DNA of 20,904 nt from Bacteroidales bacterium UBA1184 (lineage in GTDB: Bacteria; Bacteroidota; Bacteroidia; Bacteroidales; ML635J-15): NCBI GenBank assembly GCA_002310235.1, contig DBYO01000015.1, positions 3,983 through 24,886 on the forward strand. The letters run 5' to 3'. Of the stretch, positions 1 to 7,469 are shown in pieces; the stretch's first letter is position 1; every line of letters starts with the position of its first letter. The notes beneath the pieces were generated by a model. It did not search any database. It had not been told where the DNA came from and saw only the letters and a program-made list of their open reading frames with translations. The position numbers and the translations under genes are program-made.

Positions 1-651
1 GGCGAAGCATACGCACTTACCTGTCCGCTTATTACCAAATCGGACGGCGTGAAGTTCGGCAAGACCGAATCGGGCAATGTTTGGCTCGACCCCGAAAAGA
101 CCAGCCCGTACAAGTTCTACCAGTTCTGGCTCAATGTTTCGGACGACGATGCGAAGCGTTATATCAAGATATTCACCACTTTGGACAAGGAAACCATTGA
201 TGCACTCATCGCACAGCATGATGAAGCTCCAAACATGCGAATTCTCCAGAAGAAACTTGCAGAGGAAATTACCGTTATGGTACACTCGCGCAGCGAATAC
301 GATGCAGCCGTTGAAGCATCGCAGATACTTTTCGGCAACGCAACAAGCGACGCACTTCGCAAGCTAGACGAAAAGACTTTCCTCGCTGTTTTCGATGGCG
401 TTCCGACCTACAATGTTGCAAAGGCAAAGTTTGCTGAGGGAATCAACGTTCTCGACTTGCTTGCCGGTGAAACCGACATTTTCCCATCGAAGGGCGAGCT
501 TAAACGCACCATCAAGGGCAACGGCATGAGCATCAACAAGGAAAAATATTCCGACGAGGCTGGAATCATCAATGCAGATAGCCTCATCAACGGCAAGTAC
601 TTGCTTGTGCAGAAGGGAAAGAAGAACTACTTCTTGGTGATTGCAGAATAG
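1..651 (+). CDS. tyrS: Tyrosyl-tRNA synthetase, 5'-truncated
   Basis: This is the C-terminal half (216 codons) of a class I tyrosyl-tRNA synthetase, which charges tRNA-Tyr with tyrosine in the cytosol. The reading frame is open from base 1, so the gene begins upstream of the window; the GTG at 49 is an internal valine codon, not a start. Just after the edge the protein reads SDGVKFGKTESGNVWLD, the KMSKS-type signature loop of bacterial TyrS in its KFGKT form. It is followed by the helical anticodon-binding region and a C-terminal S4-like RNA-binding domain (about the last 65 residues, GELKRTIKGNGMSIN onward). The family is usually around 400-430 residues, so about half is missing. The stop codon TAG ends at 651. 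I see no simple hairpin terminator right after it; the MITE-like inverted repeat at 668 may serve instead. Identification is firm. Confidence 0.95.
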   Translation, partial: GEAYALTCPLITKSDGVKFGKTESGNVWLDPEKTSPYKFYQFWLNVSDDDAKRYIKIFTTLDKETIDALIAQHDEAPNMRILQKKLAEEITVMVHSRSEYDAAVEASQILFGNATSDALRKLDEKTFLAVFDGVPTYNVAKAKFAEGINVLDLLAGETDIFPSKGELKRTIKGNGMSINKEKYSDEAGIINADSLINGKYLLVQKGKKNYFLVIAE

Positions 652-667
652 AAGTAAAACAGATGAT

Positions 668-910
668 TTATTGTTGTCCGCTAAAATCCCATCTTGTCAT
701 TCCGTAAAGTAGAACGAACAGCATAAGGAACGTTGCTTGTGAGTTCACTTATACGGAATCTCCTTGATTAGTAATATTAAGGGAGATTACGGATAGCAGT
801 CTTCACCACGCTCCACTACCGTATCGCGTGTTACGACTAGCTTCCGAAATGACAAGTCCCGATAGTGTTATAGTTATACGTGTTGTCTAAAATTTAGCGG
901 ACAACAATAA
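668..910. mobile_element. MITE-like element with 18-bp terminal inverted repeats
   Basis: A perfect 18-bp inverted repeat bounds this 243-bp stretch: TTATTGTTGTCCGCTAAA at 668-685 and its complement at 893-910. A second inner pair (CTTGTCATT at 693-701, complement at 848-856) and a central hairpin (AATCTCC at 757-763 with GGAGATT at 782-788) nest inside. There is no coding capacity. This is the form of a non-autonomous miniature inverted-repeat element mobilised in trans by a transposase elsewhere. I see no clear target-site duplication, so an old insertion or a composite of two repeat families is possible. No matching transposase lies in the window. Confidence 0.6.
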
Positions 911-919
911 TTTAGAATT

Positions 920-957
920 AGGATTTGCGATATTCTATGAAGAATGTTGCAAATCCT
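920..957. repeat. Imperfect hairpin at the head of the palindrome array
   Basis: AGGATTTGC at 920-928 and GCAAATCCT at 949-957 form 9-bp perfect arms, with further pairing inside the loop (ATATTC against GAATGT). It begins the palindrome-rich zone that follows the MITE-like element. It has the same GGATTTGC core as the repeats further on. Confidence 0.5.
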
Positions 958-983
958 TTTCTTTTTACACACATTTTTCATAT

Positions 984-1017
984 AGGCAAATTAGAAATTA
1001 CGATTCTAATTTGTCCA
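984..1017. repeat. Inverted repeat CAAATTAGAA / TTCTAATTTG
   Basis: Within this stretch CAAATTAGAA is followed after a few bases by its exact complement TTCTAATTTG. It is another member of the series of short palindromes between tyrS and the FISUMP gene. No coding sequence explains it. Confidence 0.45.
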
Positions 1018-1083
1018 ACATTATTCTATCTTATTGAGACTTCGATAGTTTATAATCGCAGTTGTGTTGGATTTGCAAACTTA

Positions 1084-1322
1084 TCCTTTCGGATTTGCAA
1101 TCAGAAAGGCTTGAGTATCAGCATTTGTAATGCGGAAATGGAACAACCTTAAGCGGATTATAAATCTTTATATTCAAGTAGTCTGGATTACATTGTCCTT
1201 TCGGATTTGTAATCCGAAAGGTTTGAATATCGGCATTTGTAATGCGGAAATAAACAATAAAGGTACATAAGCGGATTTAAAATCCTAATATTCACATTGT
1301 CTGGATTGCAAATCCAGACAAC
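1084..1322. repeat. Two tandem copies of a ~112-bp palindrome-rich unit (REP-like)
   Basis: Two diverged copies lie head to tail, starting at 1084 and 1196 (period 112 bp). Each holds the same ordered set of short palindromes: CCTTTCGGATT-TGT-AATCC..., GCATT-TGT-AATGC, AAGCGGATT... and GTCTGGATT.... The best preserved are 1197-1221 (11-bp perfect arms, loop TGT) and 1297-1321 (11-bp arms TTGTCTGGATT / AATCCAGACAA, loop GCA). The arms differ while the central xxATT-TGT-AATxx core is kept. This resembles repetitive extragenic palindromes of the kind moved by RAYT transposases; that link is inference, as no such gene is present here. Confidence 0.6.
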
Positions 1323-1671
1323 GTTGATAATCTCACACAATAAATCTTGCCATTTTCATTTCATTTTTCTATCTTCGCGACGAATTTGGAGAATGTGTAA
1401 TATGTACCTTATGCAGGTAAGAGATATTGATGCAAATGTTGCTGGAATTAGTTGTTTTAGTTCTTATAATTCGTTGAATATCAACCAATTACCCCCCCCC
1501 ATACGCACAAAGGAATCTGATAATACAGAACCTCCTCAAATTATCAATTATCAATTTTTACATTACGCCGACCCTTCGACTACGCTTACTTCGACAAGCT
1601 CAGTACATCGCAGGGTGCGGCTCAGGGTGCAGCCATTTTTCCATTGTTAATAATTAATAAATTTAAATATT
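1323..1671. other. Gene-free stretch before the FISUMP gene
   Basis: No credible gene is seen. It holds a weak promoter-like pair (CTTG at 1346-1349, 20 bp, TATCTTCG at 1370-1377), a nine-C homopolymer at 1492-1500, a TTATCAATTATCAATT stretch near 1550, and a fragment around 1566-1636 (CTTCGACTACGCTTACTTCG... CTTCGACAAGCTCAG) of the kind found dispersed between genes in Bacteroidales. The base composition and broken reading frames look non-coding. If the promoter-like pair is real it would give the FISUMP gene a leader of nearly 300 nt. Confidence 0.4.
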
Positions 1672-3585
1672 ATGAGAAGATTTTACGTTCTTATCTTTCT
1701 GCTTTCCCTTTGCTTGGGGGCATTTTCGCAGGAAATCACAGTCCGCTTTACTGGACAGCTTAATGGAACAAGCTACTGCCGATTGGACAGCGTTAAAGTT
1801 ACTAACCTTACCCGCGACTGGACGGAAACCGTCGAGTATCCCGACACAATAATAGTGCTGGGCGGTACTGTAGGAACCGACCTCAACATTGTCGCCACTC
1901 AGGGGCTTGGGCAGAACATCCCAAATCCGTTCGACTGCGAAACCCGTGTTGAACTTTCGGTATCGCAACGCGAAAATGTGCGTATGCAACTGCTTGACGC
2001 TTCGGGAAAGCAGTATGCCGAATATAACGGTTCGCTTGATGCAGGTGTGCATACATTTGACATTTCGGCAGCCAATCCGCAGACCTATATACTAAATGCG
2101 GTTGTTGGCGATAAGTCCTATTCCATCCGTATGGTAAATATGGGCAGCGGATGTGGAAGCAGCATAAAATACGCCGGCATTTCGGGCTGCATTACGGCAA
2201 AACTGACTAGCACCAACGAATTCCGCACTGGCGACAATATGCGCTATGAGGGCTACACTACAATAGGCGGACAGCCGGTTGCAAGCGAAGTTAAAGAGCA
2301 GGCTCAGGTTGTTAGCCAGTATGTAACTCTCAGTTTTACGCACTACTCAATCCCTGCTGTAGAAACACTTGCTGCAACCGACATTACAACCACATCGGTA
2401 ACATTGCACGGCAACATTACATACGATGGCGGTTCAGCAATAACTGCCCGTGGATTCTACTGGGGCACGGCCGTCGACAACCTTTCGCAGATGGTTTCGG
2501 CAGAGAGTGGTGCAGGCGAATATTCGGCTGAACTTACAGGTCTTACACTTGGAACCTACTACTATTGTGCTTTTGCAACCAACAGTACAGGTGCTTCAAC
2601 TGGTGAAATACTTAGTTTTACTGTTGCGGAGTTGCCAACTGTACAGACTAATGCTGCCTCTAGTATAACCGCCACAGGCGCAACCCTCTCCGGCAATGTA
2701 ACCTCCGATGGTGGCGCGACTGTAACATCCCGTGGTTTTCTCTACGGAACAAATTCCAGCAACCTAACACAAACCGCACAGAGTGGTAGCGGAACTGGAA
2801 GCTATACGAAATCACTCACAGGTCTTTCCGCCAATACAACCTATTATTACAAAGCATACGCAATAAATTCAATAGGAACCTCGTATGGTGAAGTGATGTC
2901 GTTTACGACAAGTTGTGACTGCGGAGGTTCTTATAAGGTTACTGATAGAGATGGCAACCAGTACGGCACGGTGCTAATAGGCAACCAGTGCTGGATGCAA
3001 GAAAACCTACGAACCACTCATTATGCCAATGGCACAAGCATTAACTTGGGAAGTAGCACAAGCACTACAACGGCTTACCGTTATTATCCAAACAACAATT
3101 CTTCCAATGTTTCCACCTATGGTTATCTGTACAACTGGAAGGCGGTGATGGGAAGCTCATCATCTAGCAGTTCCAATCCCAGTGGTGTACAGGGTATCTG
3201 TCCTACAGGCTGGCATGTTCCAAGTAATGCCGAATGGACACAACTTGTCAACTATTTAAAAACGCAAAGCCAGTATCAATGTGGTAGTAGTACTGCTAAC
3301 ATAGGCAAATCGCTTGCTGCTACCTCTGGCTGGAATAGTAGTTCAACTACATGTGCCGTAGGTAATACTCAAGCCAACAACAACTCCTCTGGTTTCAGTG
3401 CGAAACCAGCTGGGTGTTATTGGGGTACATACGGTTATATGGGGGCTGAATCATTGTTTTGGTCGACTAATGAGTCAACTAGCGAAAGCGCGTATTTTCA
3501 AAGATTGAAATACAATAGTGCGATTTCAGATAATGGAAGTGACACCAAGGTGCACGGCTATTCAGTCCGTTGTGTGCGCGATTAG
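1672..3585 (+). CDS. Secreted FISUMP-domain protein with two Fn3-like repeats
   Basis: A 637-residue exported protein. Residues 1-20 form a signal peptide (MRRFYVLIFLLSLCLGAFSQ). Residues about 79-157 (QNIPNPFDCETRVELSV... LDAGVHTFDIS... YSIRMVNMG) resemble the C-terminal sorting domain of type IX secretion cargo, but here the module lies near the N-terminus. Two fibronectin-III-like repeats follow at about 228-318 and 321-412, each with VTLHGN/ATLSGN, RGF.YGT and TYYY motifs. Residues about 415-637 are a FISUMP domain (TIGR02145 type): DRDGNQYGTVLIGNQCWMQENL, YLYNWKAVMG, CPTGWHVPSNAEWTQL and a GYSVRCVRD ending. Such proteins are surface or secreted and mostly of unknown function; carbohydrate or adhesin-like roles are only guesses. 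It stands alone, flanked by repeat-rich DNA and followed by a good terminator. The C-terminal half is very rich in Ser, Thr and Asn. Confidence 0.85.
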   Translation: MRRFYVLIFLLSLCLGAFSQEITVRFTGQLNGTSYCRLDSVKVTNLTRDWTETVEYPDTIIVLGGTVGTDLNIVATQGLGQNIPNPFDCETRVELSVSQRENVRMQLLDASGKQYAEYNGSLDAGVHTFDISAANPQTYILNAVVGDKSYSIRMVNMGSGCGSSIKYAGISGCITAKLTSTNEFRTGDNMRYEGYTTIGGQPVASEVKEQAQVVSQYVTLSFTHYSIPAVETLAATDITTTSVTLHGNITYDGGSAITARGFYWGTAVDNLSQMVSAESGAGEYSAELTGLTLGTYYYCAFATNSTGASTGEILSFTVAELPTVQTNAASSITATGATLSGNVTSDGGATVTSRGFLYGTNSSNLTQTAQSGSGTGSYTKSLTGLSANTTYYYKAYAINSIGTSYGEVMSFTTSCDCGGSYKVTDRDGNQYGTVLIGNQCWMQENLRTTHYANGTSINLGSSTSTTTAYRYYPNNNSSNVSTYGYLYNWKAVMGSSSSSSSNPSGVQGICPTGWHVPSNAEWTQLVNYLKTQSQYQCGSSTANIGKSLAATSGWNSSSTTCAVGNTQANNNSSGFSAKPAGCYWGTYGYMGAESLFWSTNESTSESAYFQRLKYNSAISDNGSDTKVHGYSVRCVRD

Positions 3586-3676
3586 AGTGGCTTCAGTACC
3601 AGTGTTCGTCGTAGTCTCCTGCCTATGACGAAGCAATACCAAGGCTCTGCCTTGAAAAATCAGCAATGCAGTCAAA

Positions 3677-3710
3677 GGGAACTCATCGGAAATGGTGGGT
3701 TCCTTTTTTT
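3677..3710 (+). terminator. Rho-independent terminator after the FISUMP gene
   Basis: GGAACTCA (3678-3685) pairs with TGGGTTCC (3696-3703), with one G-U pair, and is followed directly by a run of seven T. It lies 92 bp after the FISUMP stop codon. Confidence 0.75.
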
Positions 3711-3880
3711 GGCTGACGCCGTTTATGTGCCTTCGGCGTTTGATGGCTGCGCCGTTTCTAGGTTTCATGGGCTGCGCCCGTTTCTATGTTTAACTTCGTT
3801 GAGGGCTATGCCGTTCACGTTCAAGGGTTCAAAAGTTCAATGTTTAATGGTTTCGCCATTTAAATGTTTATGTATTATAT
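3711..3880. repeat. Degenerate intergenic repeat, shared with 13700-13736
   Basis: This non-coding stretch includes 3779-3816, which matches 13700-13737 downstream of era with three differences in about 38 bases (core CGTTTCTATGTTTAACT). Both are followed by GTTCAAGG / AGTTCAAT-type sequence. The stretch also has internal echoes (GGCTGCGCCGTTTCTA, then GGGCTGCGCCCGTTTCTA). It is a dispersed repeat without coding capacity. Confidence 0.55.
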
Positions 3881-3939
3881 GTGTTCTTTACAAAATACAT
3901 TTTTATTCCAAAAGTGTTCTTTACAAGAAACACTTTTGG
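3881..3939. repeat. Direct and inverted repeats upstream of the first AAA_14 ATPase gene
   Basis: GTGTTCTTTACAA occurs at 3881-3893 and again at 3914-3926, 33 bp apart. The second copy sits inside an 11-bp perfect inverted repeat, CCAAAAGTGTT (3908-3918) and AACACTTTTGG (3929-3939), with a 10-bp spacer. The palindrome ends 7 bp before the predicted -33 box, which suggests an operator. The AAAAGTGT core recurs upstream of the second AAA_14/DUF4143 gene. Confidence 0.6.
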
Positions 3940-3945
3940 TATATT

Positions 3946-3975
3946 TTTGTATTTTATAAAAAACATTTATCTTTG
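3946..3975 (+). promoter_or_regulatory. Bacteroidota-type promoter of the first AAA_14 ATPase
   Basis: TTTG (3946-3949), an 18-bp gap and TATCTTTG (3968-3975) match the Bacteroidota primary-sigma consensus closely. Transcription would start near 3982, leaving a leader of about 15 nt before the ATG at 3997. A second -7-like box (TATTTTTG, 3942-3949) overlaps the -33 box. Confidence 0.6.
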
Positions 3976-3996
3976 TGCGGTCATAATTTTTAAGGT

Positions 3997-5196
3997 ATGG
4001 AAAAGTTATTTGAGCGACACGATGAGTATGTTTCGACAGTTCCTATGGAATATGTCCGCAGTATGATGGACAAGATTGACTGGTCGTTGAGACTTATTGC
4101 AATAAAGGGCCCGAAGGGGGTTGGCAAATCGACCTTGATGCTTCAGTACATAAGGCGCAATTTTGCTCCCGATGACCGTCATGTGCTTTATTGTTCGGCA
4201 GATACATCGTATTTTTCAAACCATACTTTGGTAGATGTCGCTGATAACTTTTGCAAGCAGGGCGGAACGCACCTATTTATTGACGAGATTCACAAGTACG
4301 AAAACTGGAGCGGAGAAATAAAGGAGATTTACGACTTGCATCGCGACCTGCATATTGTTGTCAGCGGGTCGTCGCTTCTGAGAATCAACGATGGTCAATC
4401 CGATTTGTCGCGAAGAATAAAGGAATACGCAATGCCCGGGCTTTCGTTCCGCGAGTACCTTTGGTTCGAGCACGGACTGAAGATAGATTCGCTTTCGCTT
4501 GAAGAACTGCTTGCTGCCCCCAATGCCTATTGCCAATATGTGAAGAGCGTTTGCCATCCTTTGGAATTTTTTCCGCAGTACCTTCGCGTAGGCTACTATC
4601 CGTTTTATTATGAAGGCAAGAAGGTGTATCAGAGCAAGATAGAGTCGGTTGTGAACTATATTATAGATGCAGAACTCACAGGCTACAGGAATGTAGAGGT
4701 CGGCAATGTGCGGAAAATAAAGGCATTGCTTCAGGTGCTTTCACAGATTGTGCCATACGAGGTTGACATTGCCAAGTTGTCGAAAAGCATTGGAATACAG
4801 CGAACGACAACACTAAAGTACCTTACTAATCTTGAGGAAGCTGCTCTCATACGCAGGCTTTTCGCTGGTTTGGATAGGATAGGCGACTTGCAGAAGCCAG
4901 ACAAGATTCTACTTGACAATCCAAATTTGCTTTATGCCTTGTCAATTGTAAAGCCCGAAATAGGAACGGTGCGCGAAACTTTCTTTTGCAATCAGCTTGC
5001 TGCATCAGGGCATAAGGTTGAATATGGCGGCTTGAAGTCGGGCGATTTTCGGATTGACAGGGAGTGCGTGATAGAAGTCGGAGACAAGGACTATTCCCAA
5101 ATACGAAACGAACGCAACGCCTATATCGCCGCCGATGATATTGATAGCGCAATTTTCCACAAGATACCATTGTGGGCATTCGGAATGCTGTATTGA
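3997..5196 (+). CDS. AAA_14/DUF4143-type ATPase
   Basis: A 399-residue P-loop ATPase of the AAA_14 family with a DUF4143-like C-terminal half; I expect it to be cytosolic. Walker A is GPKGVGKST at residues 38-46, Walker B is LFIDE with D96-E97, and HIVVSGSSL near residue 120 fits the sensor-1 strand. A winged-helix-like segment (YEVDIAKLSKSIGIQRTTTLKYLTNLEEAALIRRL) lies around 250-285. The tail holds a nuclease-like remnant: GDFRID (D350, D354) then VIEVGDKD (E360). The expected E-x-K lysine is replaced by glycine (G362), with K364 two residues on. The protein ends IPLWAFGMLY, an ending I associate with a distinct Bacteroidota subgroup. The biological role of this family is not established; many copies are accessory and strain-variable. 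It has its own promoter preceded by repeats, so it is probably self-contained. Confidence 0.85.
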   Translation: MEKLFERHDEYVSTVPMEYVRSMMDKIDWSLRLIAIKGPKGVGKSTLMLQYIRRNFAPDDRHVLYCSADTSYFSNHTLVDVADNFCKQGGTHLFIDEIHKYENWSGEIKEIYDLHRDLHIVVSGSSLLRINDGQSDLSRRIKEYAMPGLSFREYLWFEHGLKIDSLSLEELLAAPNAYCQYVKSVCHPLEFFPQYLRVGYYPFYYEGKKVYQSKIESVVNYIIDAELTGYRNVEVGNVRKIKALLQVLSQIVPYEVDIAKLSKSIGIQRTTTLKYLTNLEEAALIRRLFAGLDRIGDLQKPDKILLDNPNLLYALSIVKPEIGTVRETFFCNQLAASGHKVEYGGLKSGDFRIDRECVIEVGDKDYSQIRNERNAYIAADDIDSAIFHKIPLWAFGMLY

Positions 5197-5230
5197 TGAT
5201 TTTGGGACAAATATATAGGGACATTTTTAG

Positions 5231-5261
5231 TTTCATTTTTATCGAATAAGATTTATTTTTG
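5231..5261 (+). promoter_or_regulatory. Promoter of the S9 peptidase gene
   Basis: TATTTTTG at 5254-5261 is a good -7 box, 24 bp before the ATG at 5286. A weak -33 partner, TTTC at 5231-5234, lies 19 bp upstream. Confidence 0.5.
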
Positions 5262-5285
5262 CAACTCAAATAAATATATACGAAT

Positions 5286-7394
5286 ATGAAGAAAATATCA
5301 TTACTGCTTGTTTGCCTTGCAATGATTTTTGCATCGTGCGACAAGAATGGCAAGAAAGGCGGAAACGCCGAAGGTTCAGTAGCTTATCAGCGCGACCTGA
5401 CCGAAGAAGAAATCCAGAATGGCATCCTTACCCCCGAAGTGCTGTGGAAATTCGGACGACTTGGCGATATGCAGGTCAGCCCCGATGGTAAAACCGTACT
5501 TTACACCGTAACATACTACAGCGTAGAGACTAACGGTTCCAACACCCAAATTTACTCTATTCCGGTCGAAGGCGGCGAAGCAACAAGGCTCACCAACGAC
5601 GAAAGCATTTCGTGCTTCAACCCGCGCTGGACAAAGGACGGAAATATCGCTTATCTCTCAACCGAAGGCGATGCCGTTCAGGTATGGACTATGAGTGCCA
5701 ACGGCAAGGATAACAAGAAGATTTCGAACCTTGCATTTGATGTAAACTCGTTCAAGATTTCTCCCACAGGCGACAAGATTATGCTCATCGCTGATGTGAA
5801 GATGGACGAAACTCCAGCCGAAATCTATCCCGACCTGCCAAACACCAACTGCATCATCGCAACCGACCTTATGTATCGTCACTGGAACGACTGGCACGAC
5901 TACAAATACTCGCACATCTTTGTCGCCGATTTCAACGACAATATCACAACCGCAGCCGACATTATGGAAGGCGAAAAGTTTGATTCACCGCTTAGTCCTT
6001 ACTTCGACGATGCCGAAATCGCATGGAGCAACGACGGCAAGAGCATCGCCTACACCTGCAAGAAACTCAGCGGCAAGGATTATGCAGTTAGCACAAATTC
6101 GGACATATATCTTTACAACCTTGAGGACGGCACCGTCAAGAACCTCACCGAAGGCATGATGGGCTACGACAAGTATCCTGTTTTCTCGGCCGACTCAAAG
6201 AAACTTGCTTGGATTAGCATGGAAACTCCAGGCTACGAATCGGACAAGGAACGCCTCTTCGTGATGGACCTCGAATCGGGCGAAAAAACTTACGTTACCG
6301 AAAAATGGGACTACGGCTGCTCGAATGTCGTTTGGGACAACGAAAATGCTGACAAATTGTACTTCACTACCGTACTCAATGCAACATTCCAGATTTTCTC
6401 GGTTGACTTGACAAACAACGAAATAACCCAACTCACAAAGGGACAGCACGACTTCACCGGACTTGCCGCATGCGGAAACGACCTGCTTGCATCAAAGACT
6501 TCGATGTCGATGGCAACCGAACTTTTCGTAGTTGACAAGAATGGACAGGAACGCCAGCTCACCAATGTAAACAAGAACATCTACGACAAAATCGAGATGG
6601 GTCGTGTAGAAGAACGCTGGGTTACCACCACCGACAACAAGCAGATGCTCACTTGGGTGATTTATCCGCCAAAGTTCGACTCTACAAAGGTTTATCCCGC
6701 AATACTTTACTGCGAAGGCGGACCACAAAGTCCAGTTTCGCAGTTCTGGTCATACCGCTGGAACTTCCAGATTATGGCAGCCAACGGCTACATCGTAATC
6801 GCACCTAACCGCAGGGGACTTCCTGGCTTCGGCACCGAATGGAACGCACAGATTTCGGGCGACTACGGCGGACAGAACATGAAGGACTATGTTTCGGCTG
6901 TTAACGCAATAAAGACTGAACCTTACATCGACGAAGACCACATCGGTGCAGTTGGTGCAAGCTACGGAGGATTCTCTGTTTACTGGCTCGCAGGTCACAA
7001 CCAGGACAGCCTGTTCAAGGCATTCATCGCACACTGCGGAATGTTCAACCTTGAATCGCAGTACGCTTCTACCGAAGAAATGTTCTTCGTAAACCACGAC
7101 CTCGGCGGACCATACTGGGAAAAGGACAACGCTACAGCTCAGAAATCGTATGAAACCTCACCTCACCACTTCGTACAGAACTGGAATGCACCTATCCTGA
7201 TTTTCACAGGTGGCAAGGACTTCCGCATCCCATATACCGAAAGCTTGCAGGCATTCAACATGGCGCAGATGCGTGGCATCGAGAGCAAGCTGGTTGTATT
7301 CCCCGAAGAAACCCACTTCGTTTTGAAACCGCAGAACAGCATCCTGTGGCAGCGCGAATTCAAGGCATGGCTTGACCAGCATTTGAAAAAGTAA
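5286..7394 (+). CDS. S9 family prolyl oligopeptidase-like lipoprotein
   Basis: A 702-residue serine peptidase of the prolyl-oligopeptidase family (dipeptidyl aminopeptidase/acylaminoacyl-peptidase type), probably removing dipeptides or blocked residues from short peptides. The N-terminus MKKISLLLVCLAMIFASC is a lipoprotein signal with lipobox FASC, so the mature protein is likely anchored by Cys18 in the cell envelope. Residues about 50-420 form the beta-propeller, with repeated SPDGKTVLYTV, WSNDGKSIAYT and FSADSKKLAWIS blades. The C-terminal alpha/beta hydrolase holds the full triad: Ser559 in GASYGG, Asp645 in GGKDFRIP and His677 in EETHF. The length is normal for the family. Bacteroidales use such enzymes in amino-acid and peptide nutrition, but the exact specificity cannot be read here. 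The gene is monocistronic, with its own promoter and terminator. Confidence 0.92.
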   Translation: MKKISLLLVCLAMIFASCDKNGKKGGNAEGSVAYQRDLTEEEIQNGILTPEVLWKFGRLGDMQVSPDGKTVLYTVTYYSVETNGSNTQIYSIPVEGGEATRLTNDESISCFNPRWTKDGNIAYLSTEGDAVQVWTMSANGKDNKKISNLAFDVNSFKISPTGDKIMLIADVKMDETPAEIYPDLPNTNCIIATDLMYRHWNDWHDYKYSHIFVADFNDNITTAADIMEGEKFDSPLSPYFDDAEIAWSNDGKSIAYTCKKLSGKDYAVSTNSDIYLYNLEDGTVKNLTEGMMGYDKYPVFSADSKKLAWISMETPGYESDKERLFVMDLESGEKTYVTEKWDYGCSNVVWDNENADKLYFTTVLNATFQIFSVDLTNNEITQLTKGQHDFTGLAACGNDLLASKTSMSMATELFVVDKNGQERQLTNVNKNIYDKIEMGRVEERWVTTTDNKQMLTWVIYPPKFDSTKVYPAILYCEGGPQSPVSQFWSYRWNFQIMAANGYIVIAPNRRGLPGFGTEWNAQISGDYGGQNMKDYVSAVNAIKTEPYIDEDHIGAVGASYGGFSVYWLAGHNQDSLFKAFIAHCGMFNLESQYASTEEMFFVNHDLGGPYWEKDNATAQKSYETSPHHFVQNWNAPILIFTGGKDFRIPYTESLQAFNMAQMRGIESKLVVFPEETHFVLKPQNSILWQREFKAWLDQHLKK

Positions 7395-7413
7395 ATTTAA
7401 CACAATACTTACT

Positions 7414-7452
7414 AAAGACACATTGGAACAGGTTTCTGATGTGTCTTTTTTT
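7414..7452 (+). terminator. Rho-independent terminator after the S9 peptidase
   Basis: AAAGACACAT (7414-7423) and ATGTGTCTTT (7439-7448) are perfect 10-bp complements, followed by a T run to 7452. Confidence 0.85.
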
Positions 7453-7469
7453 ATTGGACTATATTCAAT

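Noticed and set aside
925..1152. Open frame of 75 codons
   Set aside because: It runs through the palindrome array, has no family resemblance and its residues follow the repeat sequence.
1297..1650. Open frame of 117 codons
   Set aside because: It covers the C9 tract and dispersed intergenic fragments, has no plausible domain and stops just short of the FISUMP gene.
3625..3993. Open frame of 122 codons between the FISUMP gene and the first ATPase
   Set aside because: It spans a terminator, dispersed repeat and promoter, and has no domain-like features.
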